Part shown: in pieces, positions 38,430 through 46,775 of the stretch | How positions within the stretch are numbered: position 1 is the stretch's first letter | Layout of the letters: each line of letters opens with the position of its first letter | NCBI GenBank assembly: GCA_947499095.1 | Contig: CANMMR010000003.1 | Location: 310,001 to 374,000 of the forward strand | Source of the DNA: an uncultured Erythrobacter sp. | Lineage (GTDB): Bacteria > Pseudomonadota > Alphaproteobacteria > Sphingomonadales > Sphingomonadaceae | DNA: 64,000 nucleotides | Direction: 5' to 3' | The notes under the pieces: model-generated | Seen by the model: the letters and a program-made list of their open reading frames with translations, nothing else | Told to the model about the DNA's origin: nothing | Databases searched by the model: none | Made by a program: the position numbers and the translations under genes

Positions 38430-39632
38430 CTATGTCGCAGATACCTCGGGCTCGGACTCATCCAGCGGCCGAGGCAGGCTCGACCGGATAAGCGCATAGC
38501 CCAGAATCGCCGCGATGGTCGATCCGCTGAGCACGCCCAGCTTCACAGCATCGACCTGCGCCGGATCGTCGAAAGCGAGATTGCCGATGAAGAGGCTCAT
38601 CGTGAAACCGATCGCGGCCAGCAGCGACAGCCCGTGGATCTGCCTCCAGGTCACGCTTTCCGGCAGGGAAGCGATACCTGCCTTCACCGCTATCCACGCG
38701 AAACCGAAGATGCCCAATTGCTTGCCGACGAGCAGTCCAAGGGCAATGCCAAGCGGCAGCGGCTCGATCAGCGACGCAGGCTGAATGCCCGCCAGCGAGA
38801 CACCGGCATTCGCGAAACCGAAGATCGGTATCACCAGGAACGCGACCCACGGGTGCAGCGCGTGCTCCAGGCGTTCGAGAGGTCGCGCATCGCCGCGGGC
38901 CTGCATCGGCACGCACAACGCTGCTGCAACGCCGGCGAGCGTGGCATGCACGCCGGACTTCAGGATAAAGACCCATAGCAGGATCGAGAGCAGGACATAG
39001 GGGATGCTCGAGGCAACCCGCATGCGTCCGACAAGGCCGAGCAGCAGCAAGACGATGGCACCCGAACCGAGCATCGTCATGTCGATGCTGCCTGTATAAA
39101 ACAGCGCGATCACGGTGATGGCACCGATATCATCGATGACTGCCACCGCGAGCAACAGCGCTTTGAGCGCCACCGGCACCCGGGGTCCCAGCAGAGCCAG
39201 AATGCCCAGCGCGAAGGCGATGTCGGTTGCCGCCGGAATGGCCCAGCCTGCCAGGTTCTGCGGGCTGCCGCTATTGATGCCGACGAAGACGAGAGCGGGC
39301 AAAGCCATGCCGCCGATCGCCGCGACCAGCGGCAGGGAGGCCCTGTTCCAGCTCGACAATTGACCGTCCAGAACCTCGCGCTTCACTTCGAGGCCGACGA
39401 GGAAGAAGAACACGGCCATCAGGCCGTCGTTAATCCAGAGCAGCAGCGGCTTGTCGATGACGAAACTGCCGATCCCGGCCACCACCGGAATGTCCAGCCC
39501 AGCCAGATAGGCTGTGGACATGGGACTGTTCGCGACGGTCATCGCGAGGATCGCGGCACAAATCAGGACGATGCCGCCAGCCGATTCCTTTTGCAGGAAA
39601 TCGCGCAGCATGGGGGCTATTGCCTTCACCAT
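38430..39632 (-). CDS. nhaA: Na+/H+ antiporter NhaA
   Basis: 400 residues from the ATG at 39632. MLRDFLQKESAGGIVLICAA is the usual N-terminus; the ion-binding aspartates are in VAVIDDIGAITVIALFY; NDGLMAVFFFLVGLEVKREV, AIPAATDIAFALGILALLG and IGFTMSLFIGNLAF are conserved. It exports Na+ for H+ and sets pH and salt homeostasis, fitting a marine host. It follows the YdcH gene by 8 bases. Confidence 0.96.
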   Translation of the reverse strand: MVKAIAPMLRDFLQKESAGGIVLICAAILAMTVANSPMSTAYLAGLDIPVVAGIGSFVIDKPLLLWINDGLMAVFFFLVGLEVKREVLDGQLSSWNRASLPLVAAIGGMALPALVFVGINSGSPQNLAGWAIPAATDIAFALGILALLGPRVPVALKALLLAVAVIDDIGAITVIALFYTGSIDMTMLGSGAIVLLLLGLVGRMRVASSIPYVLLSILLWVFILKSGVHATLAGVAAALCVPMQARGDARPLERLEHALHPWVAFLVIPIFGFANAGVSLAGIQPASLIEPLPLGIALGLLVGKQLGIFGFAWIAVKAGIASLPESVTWRQIHGLSLLAAIGFTMSLFIGNLAFDDPAQVDAVKLGVLSGSTIAAILGYALIRSSLPRPLDESEPEVSAT

Positions 39633-39640
39633 GGCAAATC

Positions 39641-39814
39641 TCAGGCCGGAGCAGCGCGACGGGCAAGACGAGCCAACAGTCGCTTGGCGCGCGAACGCAG
39701 CAATTGCAGCCTTGCAAATTCGCCCAGGTCGGGCGCACGCTTGCGCAATTCCAGGCGCAGGCGTTCGTCGATGCGCTGGTGCATCAGCATCAGGCGGAAC
39801 ATGCGGGCGGTCAT
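39641..39814 (-). CDS. YdcH-family small protein
   Basis: 57 residues, read directly from the sequence: MTARMFRLMLMHQRIDERLR, LELRKRAPDLGEFARLQLLR, then SRAKRLLARLARRAAPA. The HQRIDERLR...RLQLLRSRAKRLL pattern is that of YdcH/DUF465 proteins, which form short antiparallel helical hairpins. GAGGAG lies 7 bases before the ATG. It is the first gene of a pair with nhaA. Function unknown. Confidence 0.75.
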   Translation of the reverse strand: MTARMFRLMLMHQRIDERLRLELRKRAPDLGEFARLQLLRSRAKRLLARLARRAAPA

Positions 39815-39845
39815 CGCTATCTCCTCGGTCGATATGTCTATCGAT

Positions 39846-39915
39846 CGGATAGCCGATGCGCCTGGCTAGCTGGGAGGGGGGGAGGGAAGCCCGCCAGCAC
39901 GCATCGGCATATCCG
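39846..39915. repeat. Long imperfect inverted repeat upstream of ydcH-nhaA
   Basis: CGGATAGCCGATGCG (39846-39860) pairs with CGCATCGGCATATCCG (39900-39915), with one bulged base, and an inner CTGGC (39862-39866) pairs with GCCAG (39893-39897). It lies 31 bases before the YdcH start in the untranslated leader, so it would form a strong hairpin in that mRNA or act as a protein site in DNA. Confidence 0.7.
39872..39886 (+). other. G-quadruplex-capable tract in the hairpin loop
   Basis: GGGAGGGGGGGAGGG contains four GGG runs separated by single bases, the most compact G-quadruplex pattern. It sits in the loop of the inverted repeat. The G-rich strand is the plus strand, that is, the template strand for ydcH-nhaA. 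Confidence 0.55.
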
Positions 39916-40030
39916 ATGCGGTCCGACATCACGGGAGGTCAAACGACCGCCCGCCAGAGGGGCCCGGTCCGCAAATACACAATTAGGATCGCTCGCCCTC
40001 GGTTCCAAGGAGAGGCGAAAATTTTTTGTC

Positions 40031-41185
40031 CTACTCGGTGATGGCGGCTGGTGCGTCCCACAGAAGATGGCGCGTTTCCAGCGGTACGAGGTTCGCGCCG
40101 CGAATGATTTCGCCCTTGGTGTGATAGCCGAGCAGCTGGTCGGCATCCGCGTCGGGATTGTTGGTCAGCACGCGCACTTCTTCCGAAGTGAAATCGCTGA
40201 GGCCGCGCGCCCGCTCGATACCCTTCTTGTCGTAGATATGCAGAACGTCGCCGCGCGTGAAATCGCCATCCATCGAAATGATGTCTTCGCGCCGGATGGC
40301 ACGCTCGCGGTCTTCCATGGTCTCGAACACGGTGTCGTTGACCACGAGGCTGCCTGCCATTTGCAGGCGGTTGGCAATCCAGCTATCCCAGCCGGAGATC
40401 GGATTGGGATAGGGCAGGATCTTAGTGGAGCGACGCTCCTGCGAAAGCACGCTGCTCAGCGGCCGATCGACTTCACCCTGTGCGATCCATGTGGTGCAGC
40501 CGGCCTCCTGCGCCATGTTGGCAGCCTGCAGCTTGGTGGCCATGCCGCCCGTTCCAAGCGTGCTCTTACCCTTGGTGGCCTCCATATATTCGGAGACATC
40601 GGTGACTTCGGGCACGAATTTGGCCTCCGGATCGTCCGGATTGCGATCGTAGAGTCCGTCGACGCCCGTCAGGATGATCAGATCTTCCGCCCCGACCATT
40701 TGCGCGACCTTCGCCGCCAGCCGGTCGTTGTCGCCGACGCGGATTTCCTCGGTCGTGATGGAATCGTTCTCGTTGATGATCGGGATGACCTGCGCCTCGA
40801 GCAACCGATGCACGGTGTTGCGGGTGTTGAGGAACCGGCGGTGGTCTTCGAAATCACCCAGCGTCAGCAGGACCTGCGCAATCTCGAGGCCGAACTCATA
40901 GCCGACCTGCTTATAGGCATTGAGGAGCAGCGGCATACCGCAAGCAGCAGCGGCCTGTTTGTCGGAAACCCCGGCGGACTCGGGCGTTTCCCCCACGATG
41001 CGCAAGCCCAGCGCGACGGATCCCGACGAACACAGGATGACTTCATGCCCCTGGTTACGAAGCCTTGCCATGTCCTCCATGAGGCGCTGGAGGAAGCCGA
41101 AGCGCGGGGTGAGCATGTCCTGGTTGGCGAGCAGCGCGGAACCGATCTTTATAACAATCTTACGTTTCGTGGTCACAATAGACAA
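40031..41185 (-). CDS. proB: Glutamate 5-kinase with C-terminal PUA domain
   Basis: 384 residues. RKIVIKIGSALLANQDMLTP, CSSGSVALGLRIVG, PIINENDSITTEEIRVGDND and LTGVDGLYDRNP are the kinase core, and GTGGMATKLQAANMAQEAG completes it. The last 90 residues form a PUA domain (TRGDVLHIYDKKGIERARGL). It phosphorylates glutamate in the first step of proline synthesis and is normally feedback-inhibited by proline. It is divergent from proC-proA. Confidence 0.96.
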   Translation of the reverse strand: MSIVTTKRKIVIKIGSALLANQDMLTPRFGFLQRLMEDMARLRNQGHEVILCSSGSVALGLRIVGETPESAGVSDKQAAAACGMPLLLNAYKQVGYEFGLEIAQVLLTLGDFEDHRRFLNTRNTVHRLLEAQVIPIINENDSITTEEIRVGDNDRLAAKVAQMVGAEDLIILTGVDGLYDRNPDDPEAKFVPEVTDVSEYMEATKGKSTLGTGGMATKLQAANMAQEAGCTTWIAQGEVDRPLSSVLSQERRSTKILPYPNPISGWDSWIANRLQMAGSLVVNDTVFETMEDRERAIRREDIISMDGDFTRGDVLHIYDKKGIERARGLSDFTSEEVRVLTNNPDADADQLLGYHTKGEIIRGANLVPLETRHLLWDAPAAITE

Positions 41186-41229
41186 TCCATACGGCTTGAA
41201 ATTTTCGACCCAGATGGTAGGTATCTATG

Positions 41230-41286
41230 GTGCAGTGCACAACCACAGATCGCAGATTTTTTTGGCGAATTCGATTTCGCAAATCG
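41230..41286. promoter_or_regulatory. Two inverted repeats in the proB-proC divergent region
   Basis: GTGCA-G-TGCAC (41230-41240) and CGATTT-CGC-AAATCG (41272-41286) are perfect inverted repeats in a 187-base AT-rich intergenic region between proB and proC. They are candidate regulator sites for the divergent proline genes. No confident -35/-10 pair was assigned. Confidence 0.4.
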
Positions 41287-41372
41287 CTCTTATTAAAAGA
41301 CCGGTCACGTTCTTCGGAAATCTGTTTTAACTGTTAATCAAAAACAAGAATTAAACACGAAAGAGGCTAGTC

Positions 41373-42161
41373 ATTACTTATTCCAACATCGTCATGGTCG
41401 GATGCGGCAAGATGGGAGGTGCCCTGCTTTCGCACTGGATGCAAGGGAGCGAGCAATTCACGGTTGTCGATCCGGCGCTGGAAAGCGCTCCCGACGGCGC
41501 CCGGCTCGTCCGGGATCGCAGCGAAATTGCGAGCGAGACGTTCGATGTCGTCATCGTCGCGATCAAGCCGCAGATGATCGACGATATCCTGCCCGACTAT
41601 GCCTCGATGATGTCCGAGAATGGATATGTGCTCTCCATTGCAGCCGGCTGCTCGCTCTCACGCCTGTCGCGCCTGATGGGTGGCGCCCCCGCAGTGCGCG
41701 TCATGCCCAACCTGCCCGCCGCCGTCGGCAAGGGCGTCAGCGGCTTGTGTGCGGACGATCAGGGAGAGGGCCCCGCCCTCGCCCATGCCGAAGCGATGAT
41801 GGGCCGCACCGGAACCGCGGTCGTCGTCGACAGCGAGGACAAGATCGATCGGGTAACCGCCGTCGCCGGCTCCGGCCCCGGCTATGTCTTCGAAATCGCG
41901 CGCGCCTATGTCGCCGCAGCGATGGAAATGGGCTTCGACGAAGACGAAGCGCGCGCGCTGGTCCTCGGCACCATCGAAGGGGCTACCGCAATGGCGCTGC
42001 AGCCCGAGGCCGCAAGCCTCGAAGACCTGCGCAACTCCGTCACCAGCAAGGGCGGGACGACCGCCGCAGGGCTGGACGCGCTGAATGGCGACGGAACGAT
42101 TTCGCGCAAGATGCGTGAAACACTTGAAGCGGCCTACAACCGGGCGGTCGAGCTGCGCTGA
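41373..42161 (+). CDS. proC: Pyrroline-5-carboxylate reductase, apparent ATT start
   Basis: The ATG at 41394 would begin inside the first Rossmann strand ([12 protein letters not shown]). The frame extends upstream as [11 protein letters not shown], with the ATT at 41373 the only plausible initiator before an in-frame TAA at 41352. AAAGAGG (41360-41366) lies 6 bases before that ATT and 27 before the ATG. From ATT the product is 262 residues. [35 protein letters not shown] and [20 protein letters not shown] are canonical ProC. It makes proline from P5C with NADPH. Confidence 0.92.
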   Translation: MTYSNIVMVGCGKMGGALLSHWMQGSEQFTVVDPALESAPDGARLVRDRSEIASETFDVVIVAIKPQMIDDILPDYASMMSENGYVLSIAAGCSLSRLSRLMGGAPAVRVMPNLPAAVGKGVSGLCADDQGEGPALAHAEAMMGRTGTAVVVDSEDKIDRVTAVAGSGPGYVFEIARAYVAAAMEMGFDEDEARALVLGTIEGATAMALQPEAASLEDLRNSVTSKGGTTAAGLDALNGDGTISRKMRETLEAAYNRAVELR

Positions 42162-42198
42162 TCCGCGCCTCCTGCCCCTCAACAAGAAAGCACGATAT

Positions 42199-43467
42199 AT
42201 GACCGACCAGAAACTCGACCCCCAGATCCACGTGCACAAACTCGGCAGCCGCGCCCGCGAAGCTTCGCGCAAGCTGGCGATCGCCGGGACCGACCAAAAG
42301 AACCTCGCCCTGCGTGAAGCGGCCAAGGCGCTGCGTTCGCGCATGGAGGAACTTCTCGAAGCCAATGGCAAGGATGTCGACAGCGTGGCGGGCAGCAAGC
42401 CCGAGAGCTTCATCGACCGCCTCCGCCTGACCGAAGACCGCGTGGAAGGCATGGCCTCCGCGCTGGAAGAGATCGCCGATCTCGACGATCCCGTCGGCCG
42501 CGTGCTGGCAACCTTCGAACGCCCGAACGGCCTCGAAATCCAGCGTGTGGCCGTCCCCATCGGCGTCATCGGCATGATCTACGAAAGCCGGCCCAATGTT
42601 GGTGCCGATGCGAGCGCGCTGTGCCTCAAGAGCGGCAATGCCGTAATCCTGCGCGGTGGTTCGGAAAGCCGCCATTCGACCCGCGTGATCGTCGAATGCA
42701 TGCAGGCCGGGCTCGAGGCTGCGGACCTGCCGGGCGATGCGGTTCAGACGATCCAGACCACCGATCGCGCCGCCGTCGCAGCGCTGCTCGAAGCGGTCGA
42801 GCATGTCGATCTCGTCATCCCGCGCGGCGGGCGCGGTCTTGTCGAGCTGGTGCGCGACAAGGCGAAGGTCCCGACCCTCCTCCACCTCGACGGCAACTGC
42901 CACAGTTACGTCCACGAAGCCGCCGATCTGGACAAGGCGGCCGAAATCATCCGCAACGCCAAGCTGCGCCGTACCGGCGTGTGCGGCGCGACCGAAAGCG
43001 TGGTGGTTGACAAGTCCGTCGCGCAGGATTTCATCCCCCGCCTCGCCGAGATCATGGGCAATGATTGCGAATTGCGCGGCGACGAAACCGCCGTGTCGAT
43101 CGACGGACGCATCACGCCTGCCACCGATGAAGACTGGGGCACCGAATATCTCGATCCCATCGCCTCGGTGAAGGTGGTGGACGGCATCGACGATGCGATC
43201 GAGTGGGTCTCGACCTACAGCTCGCATCACACCGACGCGATCATGACCGAGGACGATGCCGCTGCGAAGCGCTTCATGGACAGCATCGACAGCGCCATCG
43301 TCATGCGCAACGCCTCGACCCAGTTCGCCGATGGCGGCGAATTCGGCATGGGCGCGGAAATCGGCATTGCGACCGGCAAGATGCACGCCCGTGGACCGGT
43401 CGGGCTGGAGCAGCTGTGCAGCTTCAAATACCTCGTCCATGGCGACGGGCAGACGCGGCCTGCTTGA
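42199..43467 (+). CDS. proA: Gamma-glutamyl phosphate reductase
   Basis: 422 residues from the ATG at 42199. [36 protein letters not shown] and [20 protein letters not shown] are signature segments, and the catalytic cysteine is in [14 protein letters not shown]. It reduces glutamyl phosphate to glutamate semialdehyde. It follows proC by 37 bases, so the three proline genes are together although proB is on the other strand. Confidence 0.97.
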   Translation: MTDQKLDPQIHVHKLGSRAREASRKLAIAGTDQKNLALREAAKALRSRMEELLEANGKDVDSVAGSKPESFIDRLRLTEDRVEGMASALEEIADLDDPVGRVLATFERPNGLEIQRVAVPIGVIGMIYESRPNVGADASALCLKSGNAVILRGGSESRHSTRVIVECMQAGLEAADLPGDAVQTIQTTDRAAVAALLEAVEHVDLVIPRGGRGLVELVRDKAKVPTLLHLDGNCHSYVHEAADLDKAAEIIRNAKLRRTGVCGATESVVVDKSVAQDFIPRLAEIMGNDCELRGDETAVSIDGRITPATDEDWGTEYLDPIASVKVVDGIDDAIEWVSTYSSHHTDAIMTEDDAAAKRFMDSIDSAIVMRNASTQFADGGEFGMGAEIGIATGKMHARGPVGLEQLCSFKYLVHGDGQTRPA

Positions 43468-43552
43468 TCCGGCCATCACTTGGCATTAACTATACTGTAA
43501 ATCCTCCAAGTTAGGTCGTGTGTCGATCTGGCTTTGGGGGATTTTCAGTATC

Positions 43553-44893
43553 ATGCAGCAAATCCAATCGGACAGCGGCAAGATCGATGTCGGCGAGCGG
43601 CGGAAATATTTCAACATCGGGGCGGCAGAACAGCAGCTCATCGCGCGCATCTGTGCCGGGGCCGAGCCGCATCTCGACTGGATCATGGCCCCGATGGAGG
43701 AGCGCCTCACGATTCAGGTCCGCGATGGCGACCTGCCGCCCGATTTCGATGTTGCCGCTACGCTGGAAGCGATGCGCAAGTGTATGGTGATGCATTTCGG
43801 CCGTACGATCGACGAAACGTGGATGAAGGTTGCGGCCGGTGTCGGCAACTGGATCACCGAGAACAAGACCGATCCCTATCGCGTCATCGCGCTGATGCGC
43901 CTCTCCTTCAACCGGGTGAAGGCGCTGGCGGTAGAGAACGCCGCCGATGCGGACGAACGGGCCGCACGTCTCACCGTCCTTGGCGCAATCAACCACATGG
44001 CCTGCGAACTCGCTGTCGCCCGTGTCAATCGCATAGCGCGCTACCGGGAAGCCGATCGCCGCAAGGAAATCGCCGAGCGCTTCCGCACCACCATCGCGGA
44101 ACTCGTCGGCCACGCCAACAAGCGCGGCAGCGCGGTCAGCAAGCTGGCCCAGCGCGCCCGCCGCTCGACTGCCTCCATGGCCACCAACGCGGCAGAGATC
44201 GCCGCCGCGGCTGAACAGTCCGCTAACGTCATGGGCAATGCCGCGCAGGAATCGGCGACGCTGGTCGAGAGCATCGACACCACCCACCGCTCGGTCGGCG
44301 AGATCAGCCGCGTCAGCACCGACGCCGCGCGCGAGGCGGATGCGGCAGGCGAAGTCATCAACAAGCTTAGCCAGCACACCACCGAGATCGAGAGCGTCGT
44401 TGGCATGATCCGCCAGGTCGCCGACCTCACCCGCATGCTCGCCCTCAACGCCACGATCGAGGCGGCCCATGCCGGTGAGGCGGGTTGCGGCTTCGCGGTC
44501 GTCGCGGAAGAGGTAAAGTCGCTCGCCAGGCAGACTGAGGTCGCCACCGACGAGATCGTCCGCCAGGTCGAGGGCATCCAGTCCTCCGGCGGGCGCACGG
44601 TCCAGGCTAACCTCGCCATCGCGCAGAGCATCGGACAGGTCTCGCAGACCACCTCCAGCTTCGAGCGCACGATGGAGGCGCAATCGGGCCAGGTGACCAC
44701 CATCGCCAGCATGATCGACGAGACCGCGATGACCGCGCGCACCGTGGCCGAGACCATCGCCGCCGTCAGCGCCTCTGCGCAGGAGATCGACGAGAAGGCC
44801 GTGCGGGTCGAGGACATGTTTGCGATGATCACCGGCGAGCTGAACGAGCTCGAGGTGGCGGTGAACGACTTCCTCGGCGATATCGCGGCGTAG
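43553..44893 (+). CDS. Soluble methyl-accepting chemotaxis protein with globin-coupled-sensor-like N-terminus
   Basis: 446 residues from the ATG at 43553 (a GTG at 43520 is possible). There is no membrane segment. Residues 1-170 are helical and resemble the layout of protoglobin sensors ([40 protein letters not shown]), but no clear proximal His was found where one is expected. The C-terminal part is the signalling coiled coil with hairpin tip [20 protein letters not shown] followed by [18 protein letters not shown]. No other chemotaxis genes are near. The ligand is unknown. Confidence 0.85.
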   Translation: MQQIQSDSGKIDVGERRKYFNIGAAEQQLIARICAGAEPHLDWIMAPMEERLTIQVRDGDLPPDFDVAATLEAMRKCMVMHFGRTIDETWMKVAAGVGNWITENKTDPYRVIALMRLSFNRVKALAVENAADADERAARLTVLGAINHMACELAVARVNRIARYREADRRKEIAERFRTTIAELVGHANKRGSAVSKLAQRARRSTASMATNAAEIAAAAEQSANVMGNAAQESATLVESIDTTHRSVGEISRVSTDAAREADAAGEVINKLSQHTTEIESVVGMIRQVADLTRMLALNATIEAAHAGEAGCGFAVVAEEVKSLARQTEVATDEIVRQVEGIQSSGGRTVQANLAIAQSIGQVSQTTSSFERTMEAQSGQVTTIASMIDETAMTARTVAETIAAVSASAQEIDEKAVRVEDMFAMITGELNELEVAVNDFLGDIAA

Positions 44894-45277
44894 TTTGTTG
44901 GGCCTCAAGCGTCGGCGGCCGCGTCCGCGGCCTTAGGCTATCCTCGCTCACGCGACCTGAAGGTCGCATCGCTGCGGTCGGCCGTGCAGGTGGCCTTTGG
45001 CCAGCTGCGTCTTCGACTTCGCTTCCGGCCTTGCCGGGCCTCCGCCGGCCCGGATCCAGCGCTAGTCTATCCTCTCCTAGAGAACCGAGGCGCAGCCAAG
45101 GCAAGGGCGACCGCCCGCCCGCAGGGGCCCGTAGCGCAGCGGAGGAACAGCCCCGAGGATGCACCGACGGATGTCGGTGCGTAAAACAAAGACTCCCTCC
45201 CCCGGCCTGGACCGGCTCTCCATCGCGGTCCTGTCTTTCATTTTCCTACTCCCCCGAAATCTGCTTCACGCTCGCGG
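44894..45277. other. Non-coding segment with repeat arm and hairpins
   Basis: 384 bases without a convincing gene. It contains hairpin GCGACC-TGAA-GGTCGC (44952-44967), the left 57-bp repeat arm (44979-45035) and hairpin GCACCGAC-GGAT-GTCGGTGC (45161-45180). Its arrangement partly mirrors the segment after the terminase-like gene, so it looks like one boundary of an accessory element. Confidence 0.6.
44979..45035 (+). repeat. 57-bp inverted repeat, left arm
   Basis: The arm begins CGGCCGTGCAGGTGGCCTTT and ends CCGGCCTTGCC. It matches the reverse complement of 46162-46218 at 56 of 57 positions (C versus G after GGCCAG). Weaker similarity continues on both sides, including a hairpin outside and CCAGCGCT inside, so each arm is part of a longer copy of about 120-150 bases. 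Confidence 0.9.
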
Positions 45278-46126
45278 ATGACCAGACGCGCAGACCCCCG
45301 CGAGACCCGCCTCCCCGTTCCGGCAGGCGAGCTTCCCGCCTTCACCCCCGTCCCCCGCCAGACCAACCGCCACGACGGCTGGACCGACGACCGCCAGCAC
45401 CGATTCATCGAGGCGCTCGCCGATACCGGCAGCGTCGAGGCCGCCTGCCGCGCGGTCAACATGAGCACCGTCGGCGCCTATTACCTGCGCCGCCAGAAAG
45501 GCGCGGAAAGCTTCCGCAAGGCCTGGGCCGCCGCGCTCGACCTCGGCGTGCAGCGGATCGAGGATGTCGCGATGGACAGGGCGCTCAACGGCGTGGAGGT
45601 GCCGGTGTACTCCTACGGCAAGCTCCTCGGCACCCGCACCACCTATAACGACCGCCTGCTGATGTTCATGCTCCGCAACCGCGCGCCCGAGCGCTTCACC
45701 GAAGGCCGCGCAAAGGGCCTCAACGCGATCGGAAAAATGGAGCTAGAGCGCAAGAAGAAGGAATGGCGCGCCGAATGGGAGGCCGAACGCAAGCAGGTCT
45801 CACCCGACCAAATCCGCGCCACCCTCGACCGAAAGGTCGAGGAATACCGCCAGAAGATCATCGACCGCGATCGCCGCGAGAGCCCTCGCGTGAAAGCCCT
45901 GCGCGCCGAAGTCGAGGCCGCCATCGAAGCCGACCGCGCCGCCGGCTACGACTGCACCCGCGATCCGGACCACGAACTCTATATCGACCCCGACGCCGCG
46001 AAACATTCGGAGGACAAGGACGAACCGACCGCCCTACCCCCACCGGACTGGCGCAAGCGCGAGGTGAAGGAGAGCGAAGTCATCGGACCGAGGGTGCGGA
46101 CGTTGAAGGATGACACTTGGGATTAG
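45278..46126 (+). CDS. Terminase-small-subunit-like / HTH protein of unknown role
   Basis: 282 residues. Residues about 33-115 are helix-turn-helix-like (WTDDRQHRFIEALADTGSVE, AACRAVNMSTVGAYYLRRQK) and resemble phage terminase small subunit DNA-binding domains. LLGTRTTYNDRLLMFMLRNR follows. The C-terminus is highly charged and coiled-coil-like (LERKKKEWRAEWEAERKQVS). Similar proteins occur in sphingomonads without phage neighbours. No large terminase or other phage gene is present. The gene is flanked by the inverted repeats. Confidence 0.7.
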   Translation: MTRRADPRETRLPVPAGELPAFTPVPRQTNRHDGWTDDRQHRFIEALADTGSVEAACRAVNMSTVGAYYLRRQKGAESFRKAWAAALDLGVQRIEDVAMDRALNGVEVPVYSYGKLLGTRTTYNDRLLMFMLRNRAPERFTEGRAKGLNAIGKMELERKKKEWRAEWEAERKQVSPDQIRATLDRKVEEYRQKIIDRDRRESPRVKALRAEVEAAIEADRAAGYDCTRDPDHELYIDPDAAKHSEDKDEPTALPPPDWRKREVKESEVIGPRVRTLKDDTWD

Positions 46127-46161
46127 TTGGCTGACAAGCGCTGGTTCCGAGCCGTAGGCGA

Positions 46162-46218
46162 GGCAAGGCCGGAAGCGAAGTCGAAGACGCACCTGGCCAA
46201 AGGCCACCTGCACGGCCG
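46162..46218 (-). repeat. 57-bp inverted repeat, right arm
   Basis: Reverse complement of the left arm at 44979-45035 with one mismatch. It begins 36 bases after the terminase-like stop. A hairpin GCGAGCC-GGAT-GGCTCGC (46242-46259) lies just outside it, as one does outside the left arm. Confidence 0.9.
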
Positions 46219-46319
46219 CCCGAGCTTATGCGAGGAAGCAAGCGAGCCGGATGGCTCGCGCCCGCAGGGTCCAAACAAAAACTCGAACCTTCGAACGCCC
46301 TCACCAGACAGCGCTTGCG

Positions 46320-46640
46320 CTACGCGTCAAACCCGTGAAACTCACGATGCCATGACAGGAACTTGGGATGCTGCCTGTAGGATTCTATTTCCGACGCCTT
46401 GAGCTTGCATGTCGGATTGATGATCGACTCGACACCCTCGCGATCATCGACCTTGCGGTGCACGATGATCTTCAAATCATTTTTGAACCCTATTAACCCT
46501 CGGTCGAACATCCAATGCGCGGTACCTGAGAGCGCAAGACTATTACGCACGCTGTCAGGGCCGCCATGCTCGACCGAGCGGATGTGCGCGGCCTGTGCTT
46601 CCAATCGGCCACCGCCGTTGACCAGCTTCCTGGCCGTCAC
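46320..46640 (-). pseudogene. Truncated HNH endonuclease remnant
   Basis: About 106 residues from a GTG at 46640. EAQAAHIRSVEHGGPDSVRN followed by SLALSGTAHWMFDRGLIGF is an HNH_2 (PF13391) nuclease core with AHI, N and H...FDRG residues. Upstream in frame RAYDRSCAVTARKLVNGGG still belongs to the domain but is preceded by a TAG with no ATG, so the N-terminal part of the protein is lost. It is divergent from the methyltransferase gene and may be the relic of another restriction nuclease. Confidence 0.65.
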
Positions 46641-46775
46641 CGCGCAGCTGCGATCATAGGCGCGATGCAGGGTTGACCAAGCCTAGATGACGCGCGACGC
46701 TTCTGCGGTAGAAATGTTCCGCTTTGGTTCCATTCCCTCTAGGCGATGCGAATGTCCTGTGCAAAGAGGAAAACT

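Noticed and set aside
43468..43552. Promoter for the chemoreceptor with -10 TATACT at 43491
   Set aside because: No acceptable -35 at 16-18 bases upstream; too weak to list.
44979..46218. Insertion sequence bounded by terminal inverted repeats
   Set aside because: The enclosed protein has no transposase motif and no flanking direct repeats were seen, so it is reported only as a repeat-flanked gene.
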